From: Vibrio neonatus
GTDB lineage: Bacteria > Pseudomonadota > Gammaproteobacteria > Enterobacterales > Vibrionaceae
DNA: 64,000 bases
Direction of reading: 5' to 3'
Assembly (NCBI RefSeq): GCF_024346975.1
Contig: NZ_AP024886.1
Span: 558,001 to 622,000, forward strand
Positions 1 through 9,002 of the stretch are shown piece after piece; position 1 is the stretch's first letter; every line of letters starts with the position of its first letter. The position numbers were made by a program, and so were the translations under genes. A model generated the notes under the pieces. The model had not been told where the DNA came from and searched no databases. It saw only the letters and a program-made list of their open reading frames with translations.

Positions 1-190
1 CATTATTCGCGCACTAAACTAGGCACATAAGCTATGCAAATAAGCCATGCAAAAAAGGTGTTAAATAATGAACAACGAAAAAAGATGATGCATCCTAGAC
101 GCAGAATGTTAACTAGTCCACAAAAATCGTATGAATATGTAAGATTGCGAATAAATTGATTGCCAGCGAAGGAGGTTTGTGGTATTGGGG

Positions 191-1255
191 TTACTTTAGT
201 TTGTCGTAAGCTATATTTATTTTTTTCATCATCTCATTACTTCCAGACCTATCAAAGTGGTATATGTTTGAAAGTTTTATATAGTTGCTTTTTATTAATT
301 TTTTATTAGTCTCTCCAAATTTCAATCCAAGTATTTCATATGGAGAATTGTTAGGGCTGGAGTTAATTACTTGTTCTAATTCAGTTATTTTATTTAACAG
401 GTCGTTGATTTCCTTTCCTTTTTCTTTCTCTTTTTTTACAGAGCTTAATTCTAATTCGGTTATTTTATCAGCTAAATAATTAATGGTTTCTTTATGACTT
501 TCAATTTCTGACTTTAATTCAGATACTCGAATATTTGCTTTCCTAATTGTAGCATTAGCAGTTTCTAAAAGTGAACTATTATCTTTATAAGGTAGATCTT
601 TAAGTTGTATATATTCAAACGCTTTATCAAATTCTATTGAGAATAAACAATCTGAATATTTTTTTAATTCTTCGTAGCTAAATTTAAATTTTAATTTTGA
701 ATGTAGTCTATCAATAACATTTTTAATAGCCAATATTGATTGTTTTTTCTTTTTATTTATAATGGCATCTTTTTTAATTGCATATTTATACATCGCATCA
801 ACAAAGATATAACCAAACATGGTAATTAAAAGAAAGTCGTACCAAGACAAGCTATAATCGTTATACTTGAACATAAGTACCATAATAATGGTAGCGACAG
901 AATATACAAAATACCCACTACTTTTAACTAAAAAAACAGATAGCCATTGAGGTAAAGTTTCATTGAAACGCTTATACTCATGCAATGCTTGGCAGTCTAT
1001 TATAACGTTATTAATTAGTTCTTTTCTATTGTTTTTCTTGATGTCTAAAGAAAATAAAAACCTATGTATACCATTTTCATTTAAATATTTAACCGCTGAG
1101 TTTCTATTTTCTTTGTATAAGCTAATATCAGATTTTGAATTTATTAGATCTCTTGTATTTATACATCCATGCTTCAATTCAGTATCAACAAGTTGCTTGT
1201 CGTATTTAGTGTTTGAGGCGAAATCAATTAAAACATTCAAATTTAAAATATTCAT
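191..1255 (-). CDS. membrane protein with coiled coil and C-terminal J-like domain
   Basis: About 354 residues from the ATG at 1255; a TTG 18 nt further upstream keeps the frame open, and neither start has a clear ribosome site. Two hydrophobic segments sit around residues 105-160 (SSGYFVYSVATIIMVLMF, then FLLITMFGYIFVDAMY). A long Glu/Lys-rich coiled coil follows (roughly 225-305). The last ~50 residues resemble a DnaJ domain (YEILGL...IYHFDRSG...INIAYDKL). The canonical HPD tripeptide needed to stimulate Hsp70 reads HFD. J domains at the C-terminus of membrane coiled-coil proteins are usually co-chaperones, but the altered loop makes that uncertain. The gene is AT-rich compared with its neighbours, which suggests transfer. 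Its biological role is unknown. Confidence 0.75.
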   Translation of the reverse strand: MNILNLNVLIDFASNTKYDKQLVDTELKHGCINTRDLINSKSDISLYKENRNSAVKYLNENGIHRFLFSLDIKKNNRKELINNVIIDCQALHEYKRFNETLPQWLSVFLVKSSGYFVYSVATIIMVLMFKYNDYSLSWYDFLLITMFGYIFVDAMYKYAIKKDAIINKKKKQSILAIKNVIDRLHSKLKFKFSYEELKKYSDCLFSIEFDKAFEYIQLKDLPYKDNSSLLETANATIRKANIRVSELKSEIESHKETINYLADKITELELSSVKKEKEKGKEINDLLNKITELEQVINSSPNNSPYEILGLKFGETNKKLIKSNYIKLSNIYHFDRSGSNEMMKKINIAYDKLK

Positions 1256-1446
1256 GATAGTAGCAATAAACAATGGTCATTTCGTGATTATAGCACCACC
1301 TAAATAAAGAAATCTATGTGTATTACTTTATATGAAATAGAGTTAATATTTAATTTTGAAGGATGATTTATATGTTAATAGATGTACGGTATGTGAATTT
1401 CATCTCATATCTTAGTTGAATATATTTTATTGATATAATGCAGGTT

Positions 1447-1490
1447 GAAATTGCGGTCCAAAATTTATTTTCAATCATGACCGCAATTTC
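1447..1490 (-). terminator. hairpin terminator of the SDR gene
   Basis: A perfect 12-bp inverted repeat (GAAATTGCGGTC at 1447-1458, GACCGCAATTTC at 1479-1490) lies 12 bp after the stop codon of the minus-strand SDR gene. The loop is 20 nt and no strong U-run follows, so it may be a weak terminator or an mRNA 3' stabiliser. Confidence 0.55.
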
Positions 1491-1501
1491 TATCAAAAAG
1501 C

Positions 1502-2224
1502 TTACAAACGAGCCGTTGCCATTTCGCCACCGTCGATGTGTAGCACTTCGCCAGAGATGTAGCTGGCTCTTGTAGAAGAGATAAAGACCACGGCGTTCGC
1601 TACTTCTTGTGGGCTTGCTAGGCGACCCATTGGGTGTGCGTCTTCTTTGGCTTTAAATTCTGTTGGTGCTGAGATTCTGTAGCCATCCCAACCGCCGCCA
1701 GGGAAGAGGGTTGAACCGGGTGCGATAGTATTAAAGCGGATTTTTCCTGCGTGCTCTTTTGATAGTGAGTAAACATACTGGGTAAGAGCGGCTTTAATTG
1801 ACGCGTAAGCGCTGGTGCAATCTGTGATAGTGGCGCTAATTGAACCAATGAAAGTAACGGCTGGATTAGGGTTGGTCATTGCTGGAATAACTGCTTCAAT
1901 ATTTTTCACAGTGGCAAGCAGATCAACTTCGATTGAATCTTCCCAGCTGCCGCTTAATGCGCTGACGTTAGGAACAAATACGTCAACAGCACCAATTTCT
2001 GCAATCCATGCTTTAAAATCAGCTTCTTTAGTGACGTCTAATTGTTTAGTGAAAACATTGCTGAAATCTTTTAGATTTTCTAGGGCTAGGTCCAGTTTTT
2101 CTTGGCTGCGACCACAAAAGTACACGTTGGCACCTTCTTCTAGAAAGGTTTTTACCATAGTCGCGCCAATGCCAGTGCTGCCACCGGTAATTACAATGTT
2201 TTTGCCTTTGAAATTCAGATCCAT
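1502..2224 (-). CDS. SDR-family oxidoreductase
   Basis: A 240-residue classical short-chain dehydrogenase/reductase, cytosolic and NAD(P)-dependent. The Rossmann cofactor motif TGGSTGIG is at residues 12-19. The catalytic set is visible as a serine in FIGSISATITD followed by Y-A-S-I-K (Tyr and Lys of YxxxK). The C-terminus has the usual substrate-loop and the GEVLHIDGG ending. Length is normal for the family. The ATG is preceded by AGGA at a good distance. It is a single gene ending in a long hairpin. The substrate cannot be told from sequence; the family covers ketoacyl, steroid and sugar alcohols. Confidence 0.9.
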   Translation of the reverse strand: MDLNFKGKNIVITGGSTGIGATMVKTFLEEGANVYFCGRSQEKLDLALENLKDFSNVFTKQLDVTKEADFKAWIAEIGAVDVFVPNVSALSGSWEDSIEVDLLATVKNIEAVIPAMTNPNPAVTFIGSISATITDCTSAYASIKAALTQYVYSLSKEHAGKIRFNTIAPGSTLFPGGGWDGYRISAPTEFKAKEDAHPMGRLASPQEVANAVVFISSTRASYISGEVLHIDGGEMATARL

Positions 2225-2416
2225 ATCGTCAATATCCTCTTAATTTTTTGATACTTTAGGCTTGCCTGTCACAACCTAATTTTATGAGTCTTATAACAGT
2301 ATATGCTGATCTGCAATAGAAAAGACAAGGTGTTACTTACTTTGTATTTTTCAAGGGTAACAGCCACATAGGGATTATAAATAACAGAGTGGATCTGGCG
2401 TGTTCGAGCGTCAAAT

Positions 2417-2653
2417 TTAGGCTGATGGCGCAGAAGATGAACTCGCTGGGTATTCTATATCATGTTCAATATAATCATCTTCGCTAAACCAAGTTACTGT
2501 GCCCACATAATCATTTTCATTTAGTCGGCTATCGATAAGAGCGGCAAAGCGGGCGGTCATTTTGAATAAGCCATTTTTATTTTCTAGGCCAGAGAGTAGA
2601 TCTGCGGCAATGGCTTGTGCTTTGTCGTCCAGTTGTAAGTTCATGTAGTGCAT
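2417..2653 (-). CDS. small hypothetical protein
   Basis: A 78-residue acidic, soluble protein with no signal peptide or membrane helix; the C-terminus is a low-complexity Ser/Ala tail (ASSSSAPSA). I do not recognise the family. The start may be the first ATG or the Met at position 4 (MNLQLDDK); AGG occurs upstream of both. It stands alone between the SDR and the protease genes. It is kept because it is an uninterrupted frame with normal codon use and fills an otherwise empty 600-bp interval. Confidence 0.5.
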   Translation of the reverse strand: MHYMNLQLDDKAQAIAADLLSGLENKNGLFKMTARFAALIDSRLNENDYVGTVTWFSEDDYIEHDIEYPASSSSAPSA

Positions 2654-2781
2654 ATTTTACCTGTCTATATTTCCTGATCGATATTGCCTAAATGGCAAGA
2701 GTCTTGCTCCAAGCGCCACAGTATGCAGGTTAGTGTCTCAAGTTGTAAGTGAATTCGTTGTAGCGTGAGTTTTTGGAGTGA

Positions 2782-2817
2782 TAAAAAAATGCCGCAAAGC
2801 GTACAAGCAATGCGGCA
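2782..2817 (-). terminator. Rho-independent terminator of the S41 protease gene
   Basis: TGCCGCA (2790-2796) pairs with TGCGGCA (2811-2817); read on the minus strand the stem is followed by TTTTTTTAT. It sits 26 bp after the protease stop codon. Confidence 0.85.
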
Positions 2818-2842
2818 GATTATTTAATTGTTGATTCAGCGC

Positions 2843-5800
2843 TTATTTTTTGGAAAGCAGCTGTTTGACGGCGGTCTCTAGCTGAACATCACGCTGGTTA
2901 GCAATGCTGTCAGGATAGTTATGAACTATCACATCTGGCACTATTTCTTGGTTTTCCAACCAGTCACCGTGTTTATCCTTCACGCCAAGTTGCGGCACGC
3001 CGTAGACTAGCATTGGGTTTTGCTGTTGTTGCCAGTTTACAAAAGTCCCTGTGCCTGGAACGGTATCCCCGACAACTTTACCTAATTTGTTGTCTTGATA
3101 TAGCTGCGCCATCACTGAAGCATCTGAATAACAATAAGAGTTGACCAGCAGTACTGTAGGTTTAGTCCAGCGTCGGATTGGGAATTTCGTTACTTGGAAA
3201 CCGTCACGACTCACAGCGGTGCCGTATTGAACGGCAGATAGTAAGTCTATAATTTGGTCATGCAGATTACCGCCGGTGTTAAAGCGAATATCAATCACTA
3301 CTGCGTCTTTATCTCGGTTTTCACCAAACAGTTTGTCGACTAACTCTTTATAATTGTCTGAGTCCATTTGTGGCACGTGCACATAACCAATTTTGCCTTT
3401 TGATAGGGTGTCAGCCAGTTTTTCGTTTTTAGCGACCCAATATTGATAAGAGAGTTCAAATTCTTGTTTGTTATCAATAGGGAACACCTGCACATTTTGC
3501 ACTTTATCTGAATCGGGCTTAACAACACCAAGGGTGGTTGGTTTGCCGATAAGGTTGCGCAAGTACGGGTAAATATCATCCGATTTTTGGATAGCAGTAC
3601 CGTTAACGGTTTTGATGATGCTACCTGCCACAATGGCAGAGTTAGGCAGGTCGGACGGGCCGTTGTCTAACACTGTTGCAACGCGTACCCCTTCGCCTTG
3701 ATAGCTGTCGTCATAAAATACGCCTAACGCACCGACTTTTTCCCAATCTTGGCCTTGCCCTTCATAAGATGCACCAGTATGTGAAGCGTTTAATTCGCCG
3801 ACCATCTCACTTAGCAGAATCGCAAAGTCTTGATAGGTGTGAATGGCTGGTAAATGACGGGCATAGCTGGCTTTTAGTCCAGCCCAATCAACATTGTGTA
3901 ACTCGGCGTTGTAAAAACGTTGCTCTGATAAGCGCCATACGTGATTGAAGATGTAATCTCTTTCTTGTGCGAAATCAAATTCAGCTTGCAGATCAAATGC
4001 TTGAGTTTTGGATTGATGAGTCGCAAGACTGTAATTTTCGATAGTGCCATTGCCTAGCATAATCACAGTGCTGCCATCATTACTTAACTGAATTTGTGAT
4101 ACCGCTGCCGCTGGGCGCGTAAATAACGGTGTGAACTCTTGGGTTGCGACTGAGAAAGTAGCAAATACAAGGTTCTCTTTTTGATTGTAAGCGACCAGTA
4201 CATCTTTGTTGTCTGGCGATAGCGCCGCAAACTGTAAATTAAGTGACAGTGGCGTTAAGCGATGTATGCGCTGAGCAAGCCCTTTTTCATCGACTTTTGT
4301 TTTAGGTGCCAAGGCTTGTTGTTCAGCTTGTTTTTTCGCCTTGCTGTCATCTTTATCTTTAGAATTGTCTTCATCACTTGCCGCTGTGAGTGGCACGGCA
4401 TCTTGATGTTTAAACCAGTTATATTCTGTGAATTTATTCAAAGAAACACCATAAACATCAAGCTGTGTTGGAGAACCATCTAGCTTAGTCACGCCATCTT
4501 TAGTTGTCAGCCAATACGCCACTTGACCATCGTTTGAGAACACAGGTGATAATTTACTAAAACCACCTTGGCTTAACACAATGCGTTTATCTTGCTTGGT
4601 GGTATCAAACATCAAAATTTTGTTTGCGCCAAACAAACTGCCAGTGCGAGATAGCACATACTGACTGTCTGGTGACCAACTGTAGCTCCAGTCGCCTCTC
4701 GCATACGAATAAAGCTCAGTGGATTTAACCAGTGGCATAATCGATTTATCGGCAAGGTTTTCAACAACTAAGTTATTAATATCAACGCGGTAGGCGATTT
4801 TTTTGTTGTCAGGTGATAGAACAGGTTGGTATTCATCTTGCGGAGTTTGCGTGACCGCTGTCTCGGTGATAGATGTTGAACCAATAAAGCCTTGGTCGGT
4901 CGCATTCACTTGACTGCGGTAGATATCCCAATTGCCGTTGCGCTCAGAACTGTAGTACAGAGACTTGCCATCATTAGAGAAAGACACGTCTTTTTCTTGT
5001 TGTCCGGTGTGCGTAACGCGAACTACGCTGCCACTGCTCATAGAGACGACAAAAATATCACCACGAGCCACAATCGCAGCTTCTTTACCCGATGGAGACA
5101 CGGCAAATTCAGTGGCTTGATATTTCAGGTTAACGTTACGCTCACTCGCTTGCAGATCTTGCTTGCGGATATGAATCGCCACTTTATGACTTTTCGCGTC
5201 TTGGTTTGGTTTGATCCAGATATCGCCATCATAGCTAAACACGAGATCGTTTTGATTACTCACTGACAATGAACGCAGTGGGAATGTATCAAAAAACGTT
5301 TGTTGTTCTGGTTTAGCAGAAGGGTCGTTAATATCTTTACGCCATACGTTAAATGAGCCTGAACGTTCAGATAAATAGTACATAGCGTTGTCATCGGCTG
5401 ACCAATGCGCGTCCCTGTCTTCGCCTTTGAAGTAGGTTAGCTGTAGGTGTTTGCCACCTTTGTACAGCCAGATATCACGCGCCGATGCTGAGGTATGATG
5501 TTTACGCCATTCTTGCTCGATGGAAGGCTTATCTGTGTATAAAAAACCTTGCGCGGTGTGTGCGCTATCAAAACTGCTGACCGCATTGCCTAGCTCTAAG
5601 TGTTCTCGTCCGCCATTGGCATTGACAGAATATAAGTAGAAGCCAGCGCCAAATAGGCCATTGCCCATGTTCGCTTTGTCGTTACCAATGCGGCGACTTG
5701 CAAAATAAACTGTGCTGCCATCAGAGCTGTAAGAGTAAGGAACGTCTTTGCTTGGATGATAAGTTAAACGCTGCGATTGTCCGCTATTTACATCCATGGT

Positions 5801-6103
5801 AAAGACATCACCAGTGCCGAAACGGTTCGAGCTAAAGGCAATAGATTTGCCATTAGGAGACCATACCGGATGACTGCTAAATACTGACTCACTGGTTAGT
5901 GGAAGTGCGTCTCCTCCAGTGCTTGGTACAAGCCAAAGTTGCCCTGCATAGCGAAAGACAATTTGTGAACCATCGGGTGATACTGCGGCATCGCGATACC
6001 AGTTTGCAGAATTGGCAGTGTCAGTTTGCTGTACTGGGGCGGCAATAACCACCGAAGTAGAAACCGCTAACAGGCCAAGTGTTTGAGTCAGGCGTTTAAA
6101 CAC
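2843..6103 (-). CDS. tricorn-like S41 periplasmic protease
   Basis: About 1,086 residues. I prefer the GTG at 6103 (frame extends to an ATG at 6124 with no ribosome site) because GGGA lies 7 nt upstream and it gives a clean signal peptide (KRLTQTLGLLAVSTSVVIAAP). The N-terminal two thirds carry PD40/WD-like propeller repeats with recurring SPDGSQIVF, SPNGKSIAF, SNDGKSLYY and SPDNKKIAY cores. A C-terminal tricorn C1 segment, a PDZ domain (GVFYDDSYQGEGVRVATVL...) and an S41 catalytic core follow, with the nucleophile serine in NSYCYSDASVM. A charged Asp/Lys/Gln insert near residue 600 links the halves. The family degrades peptides; here the signal sequence places it in the periplasm. It is monocistronic with its own terminator. 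Confidence 0.88.
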   Translation of the reverse strand: MFKRLTQTLGLLAVSTSVVIAAPVQQTDTANSANWYRDAAVSPDGSQIVFRYAGQLWLVPSTGGDALPLTSESVFSSHPVWSPNGKSIAFSSNRFGTGDVFTMDVNSGQSQRLTYHPSKDVPYSYSSDGSTVYFASRRIGNDKANMGNGLFGAGFYLYSVNANGGREHLELGNAVSSFDSAHTAQGFLYTDKPSIEQEWRKHHTSASARDIWLYKGGKHLQLTYFKGEDRDAHWSADDNAMYYLSERSGSFNVWRKDINDPSAKPEQQTFFDTFPLRSLSVSNQNDLVFSYDGDIWIKPNQDAKSHKVAIHIRKQDLQASERNVNLKYQATEFAVSPSGKEAAIVARGDIFVVSMSSGSVVRVTHTGQQEKDVSFSNDGKSLYYSSERNGNWDIYRSQVNATDQGFIGSTSITETAVTQTPQDEYQPVLSPDNKKIAYRVDINNLVVENLADKSIMPLVKSTELYSYARGDWSYSWSPDSQYVLSRTGSLFGANKILMFDTTKQDKRIVLSQGGFSKLSPVFSNDGQVAYWLTTKDGVTKLDGSPTQLDVYGVSLNKFTEYNWFKHQDAVPLTAASDEDNSKDKDDSKAKKQAEQQALAPKTKVDEKGLAQRIHRLTPLSLNLQFAALSPDNKDVLVAYNQKENLVFATFSVATQEFTPLFTRPAAAVSQIQLSNDGSTVIMLGNGTIENYSLATHQSKTQAFDLQAEFDFAQERDYIFNHVWRLSEQRFYNAELHNVDWAGLKASYARHLPAIHTYQDFAILLSEMVGELNASHTGASYEGQGQDWEKVGALGVFYDDSYQGEGVRVATVLDNGPSDLPNSAIVAGSIIKTVNGTAIQKSDDIYPYLRNLIGKPTTLGVVKPDSDKVQNVQVFPIDNKQEFELSYQYWVAKNEKLADTLSKGKIGYVHVPQMDSDNYKELVDKLFGENRDKDAVVIDIRFNTGGNLHDQIIDLLSAVQYGTAVSRDGFQVTKFPIRRWTKPTVLLVNSYCYSDASVMAQLYQDNKLGKVVGDTVPGTGTFVNWQQQQNPMLVYGVPQLGVKDKHGDWLENQEIVPDVIVHNYPDSIANQRDVQLETAVKQLLSKK

Positions 6104-6256
6104 GAAATATTCCCATCTAGACAAAAGATAAACGGTAGCAAATTGCGCCTTAGCTTTGGGTTATATTATCGGTAAATTAGCTTTCAATAACCGTGCTAAG
6201 TCTTTGCTAAGCAAAGAATAAGGATAGTTGAGAGCGTGGTGATTTTAAAATAAATA

Positions 6257-6298
6257 GGGCTAAACCTCATCAAAGCTATGTTTGATGTGATTTAGCCC
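6257..6298 (-). terminator. terminator of the PafA-like phosphatase gene
   Basis: GGGCTAAA (6257-6264) pairs with TTTAGCCC (6291-6298), with an inner stem CATCAAA/TTTGATG. On the minus strand the stem is followed by TATTTATTTTAAAA. It lies between the phosphatase stop and the protease promoter region. Confidence 0.75.
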
Positions 6299-6330
6299 GA
6301 TAAAACAGTCAGCGTGAAATGAATAAAGCG

Positions 6331-8040
6331 TTATTTTTTGCTTACGGTATTGGTGACTTCATTGAGTACATTACCGGTCGCGCCGCTGGGTAGGGTAATG
6401 CCTAATAAGTTAGATAAAGTGGGCGCAATATCATAAGGGGTGATTGCAGTGGTGACTTTTTGCGCGCTGATGTTATGCCCAGCAAAAATGACAGGCACAT
6501 GCGTATCATAACGCCATGGCGAGCCATGAGTGGAAGCTACGGTTAGGCCATCCATATCATTAATATAGGTTCTTGGCTTGAATACCAAATAGACATCACC
6601 GGAGCGGTTTGCATGATAATTGTTGCTGATCATGGTATTGAGATAACTATCGGCTAATCGCCCTGTTGCGATATCGTCACTGGTGACTGCATTCGCAACG
6701 CCTTTTATTTTCATCGCTTCCTCGGCAATAACCGCTTGTAATTGCGCAAGGTTGATGGATTTTTGTTTGATTAACTCGTGATTCAAATAGACATAAGGCT
6801 GAGCATATAGCCTTATGATCTCTTCATTAACCGCAAACTCTGTGGCAAGTCGTTGTTTGAGGTTGTCGGTGAGTAAATTAGATTTATCAAAATACTGGGC
6901 TTGTTTTAACCCAAGTGAAGCGGCCACAGGGGAGGCCTCAGGCGCGCCATGATCGGCGGACAATACCATCACGGTATTGTCTAAACCAATGCGCTTATTT
7001 ATCTCAGCAAACAATCCTTGCAAGGTTCTATCTAAACGAATCAAGTTATCCTCAGCTTCAAGGCTTGATGGCCCATAAAGATGCAGCACATAGTCATTGG
7101 ATGAAAAGCTGATCGCTAGAAAATCGGTGACACTGCGACGCCCAAGTTGCTCTTCTTCGAGTAAGGTTTTGGCAAAATCTGCGGTGATTTCATCGCCTGC
7201 TGGGCTGATGGTGAGCATGGTCGAATAATACGGGAAACTTTCTGGCCCATAAGGGTGGGGAAAGGTTCTTTGAAAGCCGGCTAGATCGAATTTGTGCTGC
7301 TGTGAGACTTCTTCAAGTGTGTATTTGTCCCTTGCCAGAGCAAGCTCCCAACGCTTACCTGAATATTGTGAGGGTACGTTCTTTTTATTCCACGCCTCGA
7401 CCCAGTTCGGATAGCGGGTGTAGTAATAATCACTGGTGACAAACTCAGCAGTGGCTTTGGAAAACCAAAAAGCTTTGCCTGTGTGGCCGGCTAGCGCAAT
7501 GGCGCCGCGATCTTTAGTGGATACGGCAAATACTTTTGAGCGACCATTGTTTGAAATCGTTAGCTCATCACCAAAAGTGGAGACTAGCATTGGCGCAGGC
7601 GAGCGGCCATCTTGCTTGGCGGTGCGTTGGGTCGGATCAATTTCTGTAGATTGATCAACCCCTGCTTGTTGAGTGAGCATTTGGTAGTCGCCATCTTCAA
7701 CGTTATACACCAAGCGTTGCTGAGCGCGGTCATACCAAACATTGCCGACCATGCCGTGCACCGAAGGAGGCGCACCGGTGGCAAGTGAGGCGTGACCGAC
7801 AATGGTTTCGGTGTTGGCGTGTTGATAATGAGCATTGCGGTAATAGATGCCGTTATCCATCAGGTAACGAAAACCGCCATCGGTGAAATTGTGCTTATAA
7901 CGCTCTAGAAGATCTCCGCGCAGTCCATCGACTGTGATTTGCAATACCAACTTAGGTTGGGTGTCTTGCGCGAAAGCAAAAGCATTAAACAGCCCCATAC
8001 TGGCAAAGCCTAAGCCCAGTGCAATTAATTGTTTTTTCAT
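6331..8040 (-). CDS. PafA-like alkaline phosphatase (phosphate monoesterase)
   Basis: A 569-residue periplasmic enzyme of the alkaline phosphatase superfamily with a signal peptide (cleavage near AFAFAQ-D). Residues match PafA closely, even in numbering: Asp38 (TVDG), nucleophile Thr79 (NTETIVGHA), Asn100 (VGNVWYD), Lys176 and Arg178 (STKDRGA), Asp316/His320 (NDYVLH), Asp363/His364 (SADHG) and a C-terminal His in STHGSP or YDTHVP. The Lys/Arg/Asn set is known to mark monoesterases, in contrast to diesterase NPPs. There is no Cys/Ser-x-Pro-x-Arg, so it is not a formylglycine sulfatase. It lies 38 bp after the SUMF1-like lipoprotein gene, probably in one transcript. Confidence 0.87.
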   Translation of the reverse strand: MKKQLIALGLGFASMGLFNAFAFAQDTQPKLVLQITVDGLRGDLLERYKHNFTDGGFRYLMDNGIYYRNAHYQHANTETIVGHASLATGAPPSVHGMVGNVWYDRAQQRLVYNVEDGDYQMLTQQAGVDQSTEIDPTQRTAKQDGRSPAPMLVSTFGDELTISNNGRSKVFAVSTKDRGAIALAGHTGKAFWFSKATAEFVTSDYYYTRYPNWVEAWNKKNVPSQYSGKRWELALARDKYTLEEVSQQHKFDLAGFQRTFPHPYGPESFPYYSTMLTISPAGDEITADFAKTLLEEEQLGRRSVTDFLAISFSSNDYVLHLYGPSSLEAEDNLIRLDRTLQGLFAEINKRIGLDNTVMVLSADHGAPEASPVAASLGLKQAQYFDKSNLLTDNLKQRLATEFAVNEEIIRLYAQPYVYLNHELIKQKSINLAQLQAVIAEEAMKIKGVANAVTSDDIATGRLADSYLNTMISNNYHANRSGDVYLVFKPRTYINDMDGLTVASTHGSPWRYDTHVPVIFAGHNISAQKVTTAITPYDIAPTLSNLLGITLPSGATGNVLNEVTNTVSKK

Positions 8041-8078
8041 AGAAATGACCTATTTAGACCTGATTTTTAAAACGCACA

Positions 8079-8864
8079 CTAATGTGCACTGCGCACTAAC
8101 CGTAATCCCATATCCGACATGGTGATGGACTGACTGGCGAAGTCGCGTCGAAAGTTCTCCGATTGCTCAGCACTATAAGCAAAACTGCCACCGCGCACGG
8201 ATTTATGGGCAAGTTTGATGTCAGTGTGTTGGGCGTTATTTGGGTTATCTTGTGGTGAGTTGCGGTAATAGGTTTCTTCAAAAGCATCGATGGTAAATTC
8301 GCCAACATTGCCCGTCATATCATACAGTCCGAGCTCGTTGGGCTTTTTCTGACCAACGCGGTGCGCTTGATTGTTGGCATTGCCTGCATGCCACGCTACC
8401 TCATCAATATTGTTGGAACCGCTGTAAGTGTAACCTTGAGAATAATTACCTCCCTTGGCGGCAAATTCCCATTCCGCTTCGGTAGGCAAGCGATAGTTTT
8501 GCCCAGTGACTTCGTTTAAGCGCTGCACAAAAAAGTACGCTTGTTGCCAACTCAAGTTATTTACTGGCACTTGCGGGTCTTGGAAAAAGCTTCGAGAGTG
8601 TCCCATCACTTCTTCAAACAAAGCCTGAGTCACTTCATATTTGGCGATATAAAAGCTATTCACTCGCACGGTATGCGCCGGCTTTTCTGCTGCGTGTGCG
8701 GAAGGCGAGTCTGAGCCCATGACAAATGTGCCACCTTCTACAAGCACCATATCCGCTTCTATTTTCGTGGTAAGAGGGTGAGGTTCTACAAGAGAACATC
8801 CTGTCGTTGTTAACACTAGCGTCCATGCTAAGAGGGAGTAAGAGTTTTTCAAAGGCAGGTTCAT
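8079..8864 (-). CDS. FGE-like (SUMF1 family) lipoprotein without catalytic cysteines
   Basis: About 261 residues from the ATG at 8864 (AGAGA upstream); an ATG 27 nt earlier gives a less typical signal. The lipobox is LTTTGC, so the protein is membrane-anchored. The FGE-sulfatase fold is plain: GGTFVMGS, YEVTQALFEEVMG, RLPTEAEWEFAAKGG, NELGLYDMTGNVGEFT, VRGGSFAYS and a final MGLRLVRS. True formylglycine-generating enzymes use two cysteines in the RGGSF-to-GFR stretch; here that segment (RRDFASQSITMSDMG) has none and the mature protein has no other Cys beyond the lipid-modified one. It therefore probably does not make formylglycine. It is cotranscribed with the PafA-like phosphatase gene, suggesting a partner or scaffold role. 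Confidence 0.85.
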   Translation of the reverse strand: MNLPLKNSYSLLAWTLVLTTTGCSLVEPHPLTTKIEADMVLVEGGTFVMGSDSPSAHAAEKPAHTVRVNSFYIAKYEVTQALFEEVMGHSRSFFQDPQVPVNNLSWQQAYFFVQRLNEVTGQNYRLPTEAEWEFAAKGGNYSQGYTYSGSNNIDEVAWHAGNANNQAHRVGQKKPNELGLYDMTGNVGEFTIDAFEETYYRNSPQDNPNNAQHTDIKLAHKSVRGGSFAYSAEQSENFRRDFASQSITMSDMGLRLVRSAH

Positions 8865-8919
8865 GCTTAGTCTCTTTAGAAATAAAAACATAAGCTTATC
8901 AAGGAGCGACTTTCCAAAT

Positions 8920-8954
8920 GGTTATAAGCGCAATAACAAGCCTTTTGTATAACC
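8920..8954. promoter_or_regulatory. inverted repeat in divergent promoter region
   Basis: GGTTATA (8920-8926) and TATAACC (8948-8954) form a dyad in the 138-bp gap between the divergent SUMF1-like and anSME genes. It could be an operator for a shared regulator or simply a hairpin; no regulator gene is adjacent. Confidence 0.35.
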
Positions 8955-9002
8955 AAAAGTTAAAATTAGGCTGTTTTTGGCAACCAAAATAACGGTATCG
9001 AT

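Noticed and set aside
168..195. AAGGAGG followed by GTG on the plus strand as a gene start
   Set aside because: The frame ends after six codons; the surrounding DNA is the 3' end of a minus-strand gene.
6331..8040. formylglycine sulfatase
   Set aside because: The nucleophile position is Thr79 and PafA-type Lys/Arg/Asn residues are present; there is no CxPxR or SxPxR.
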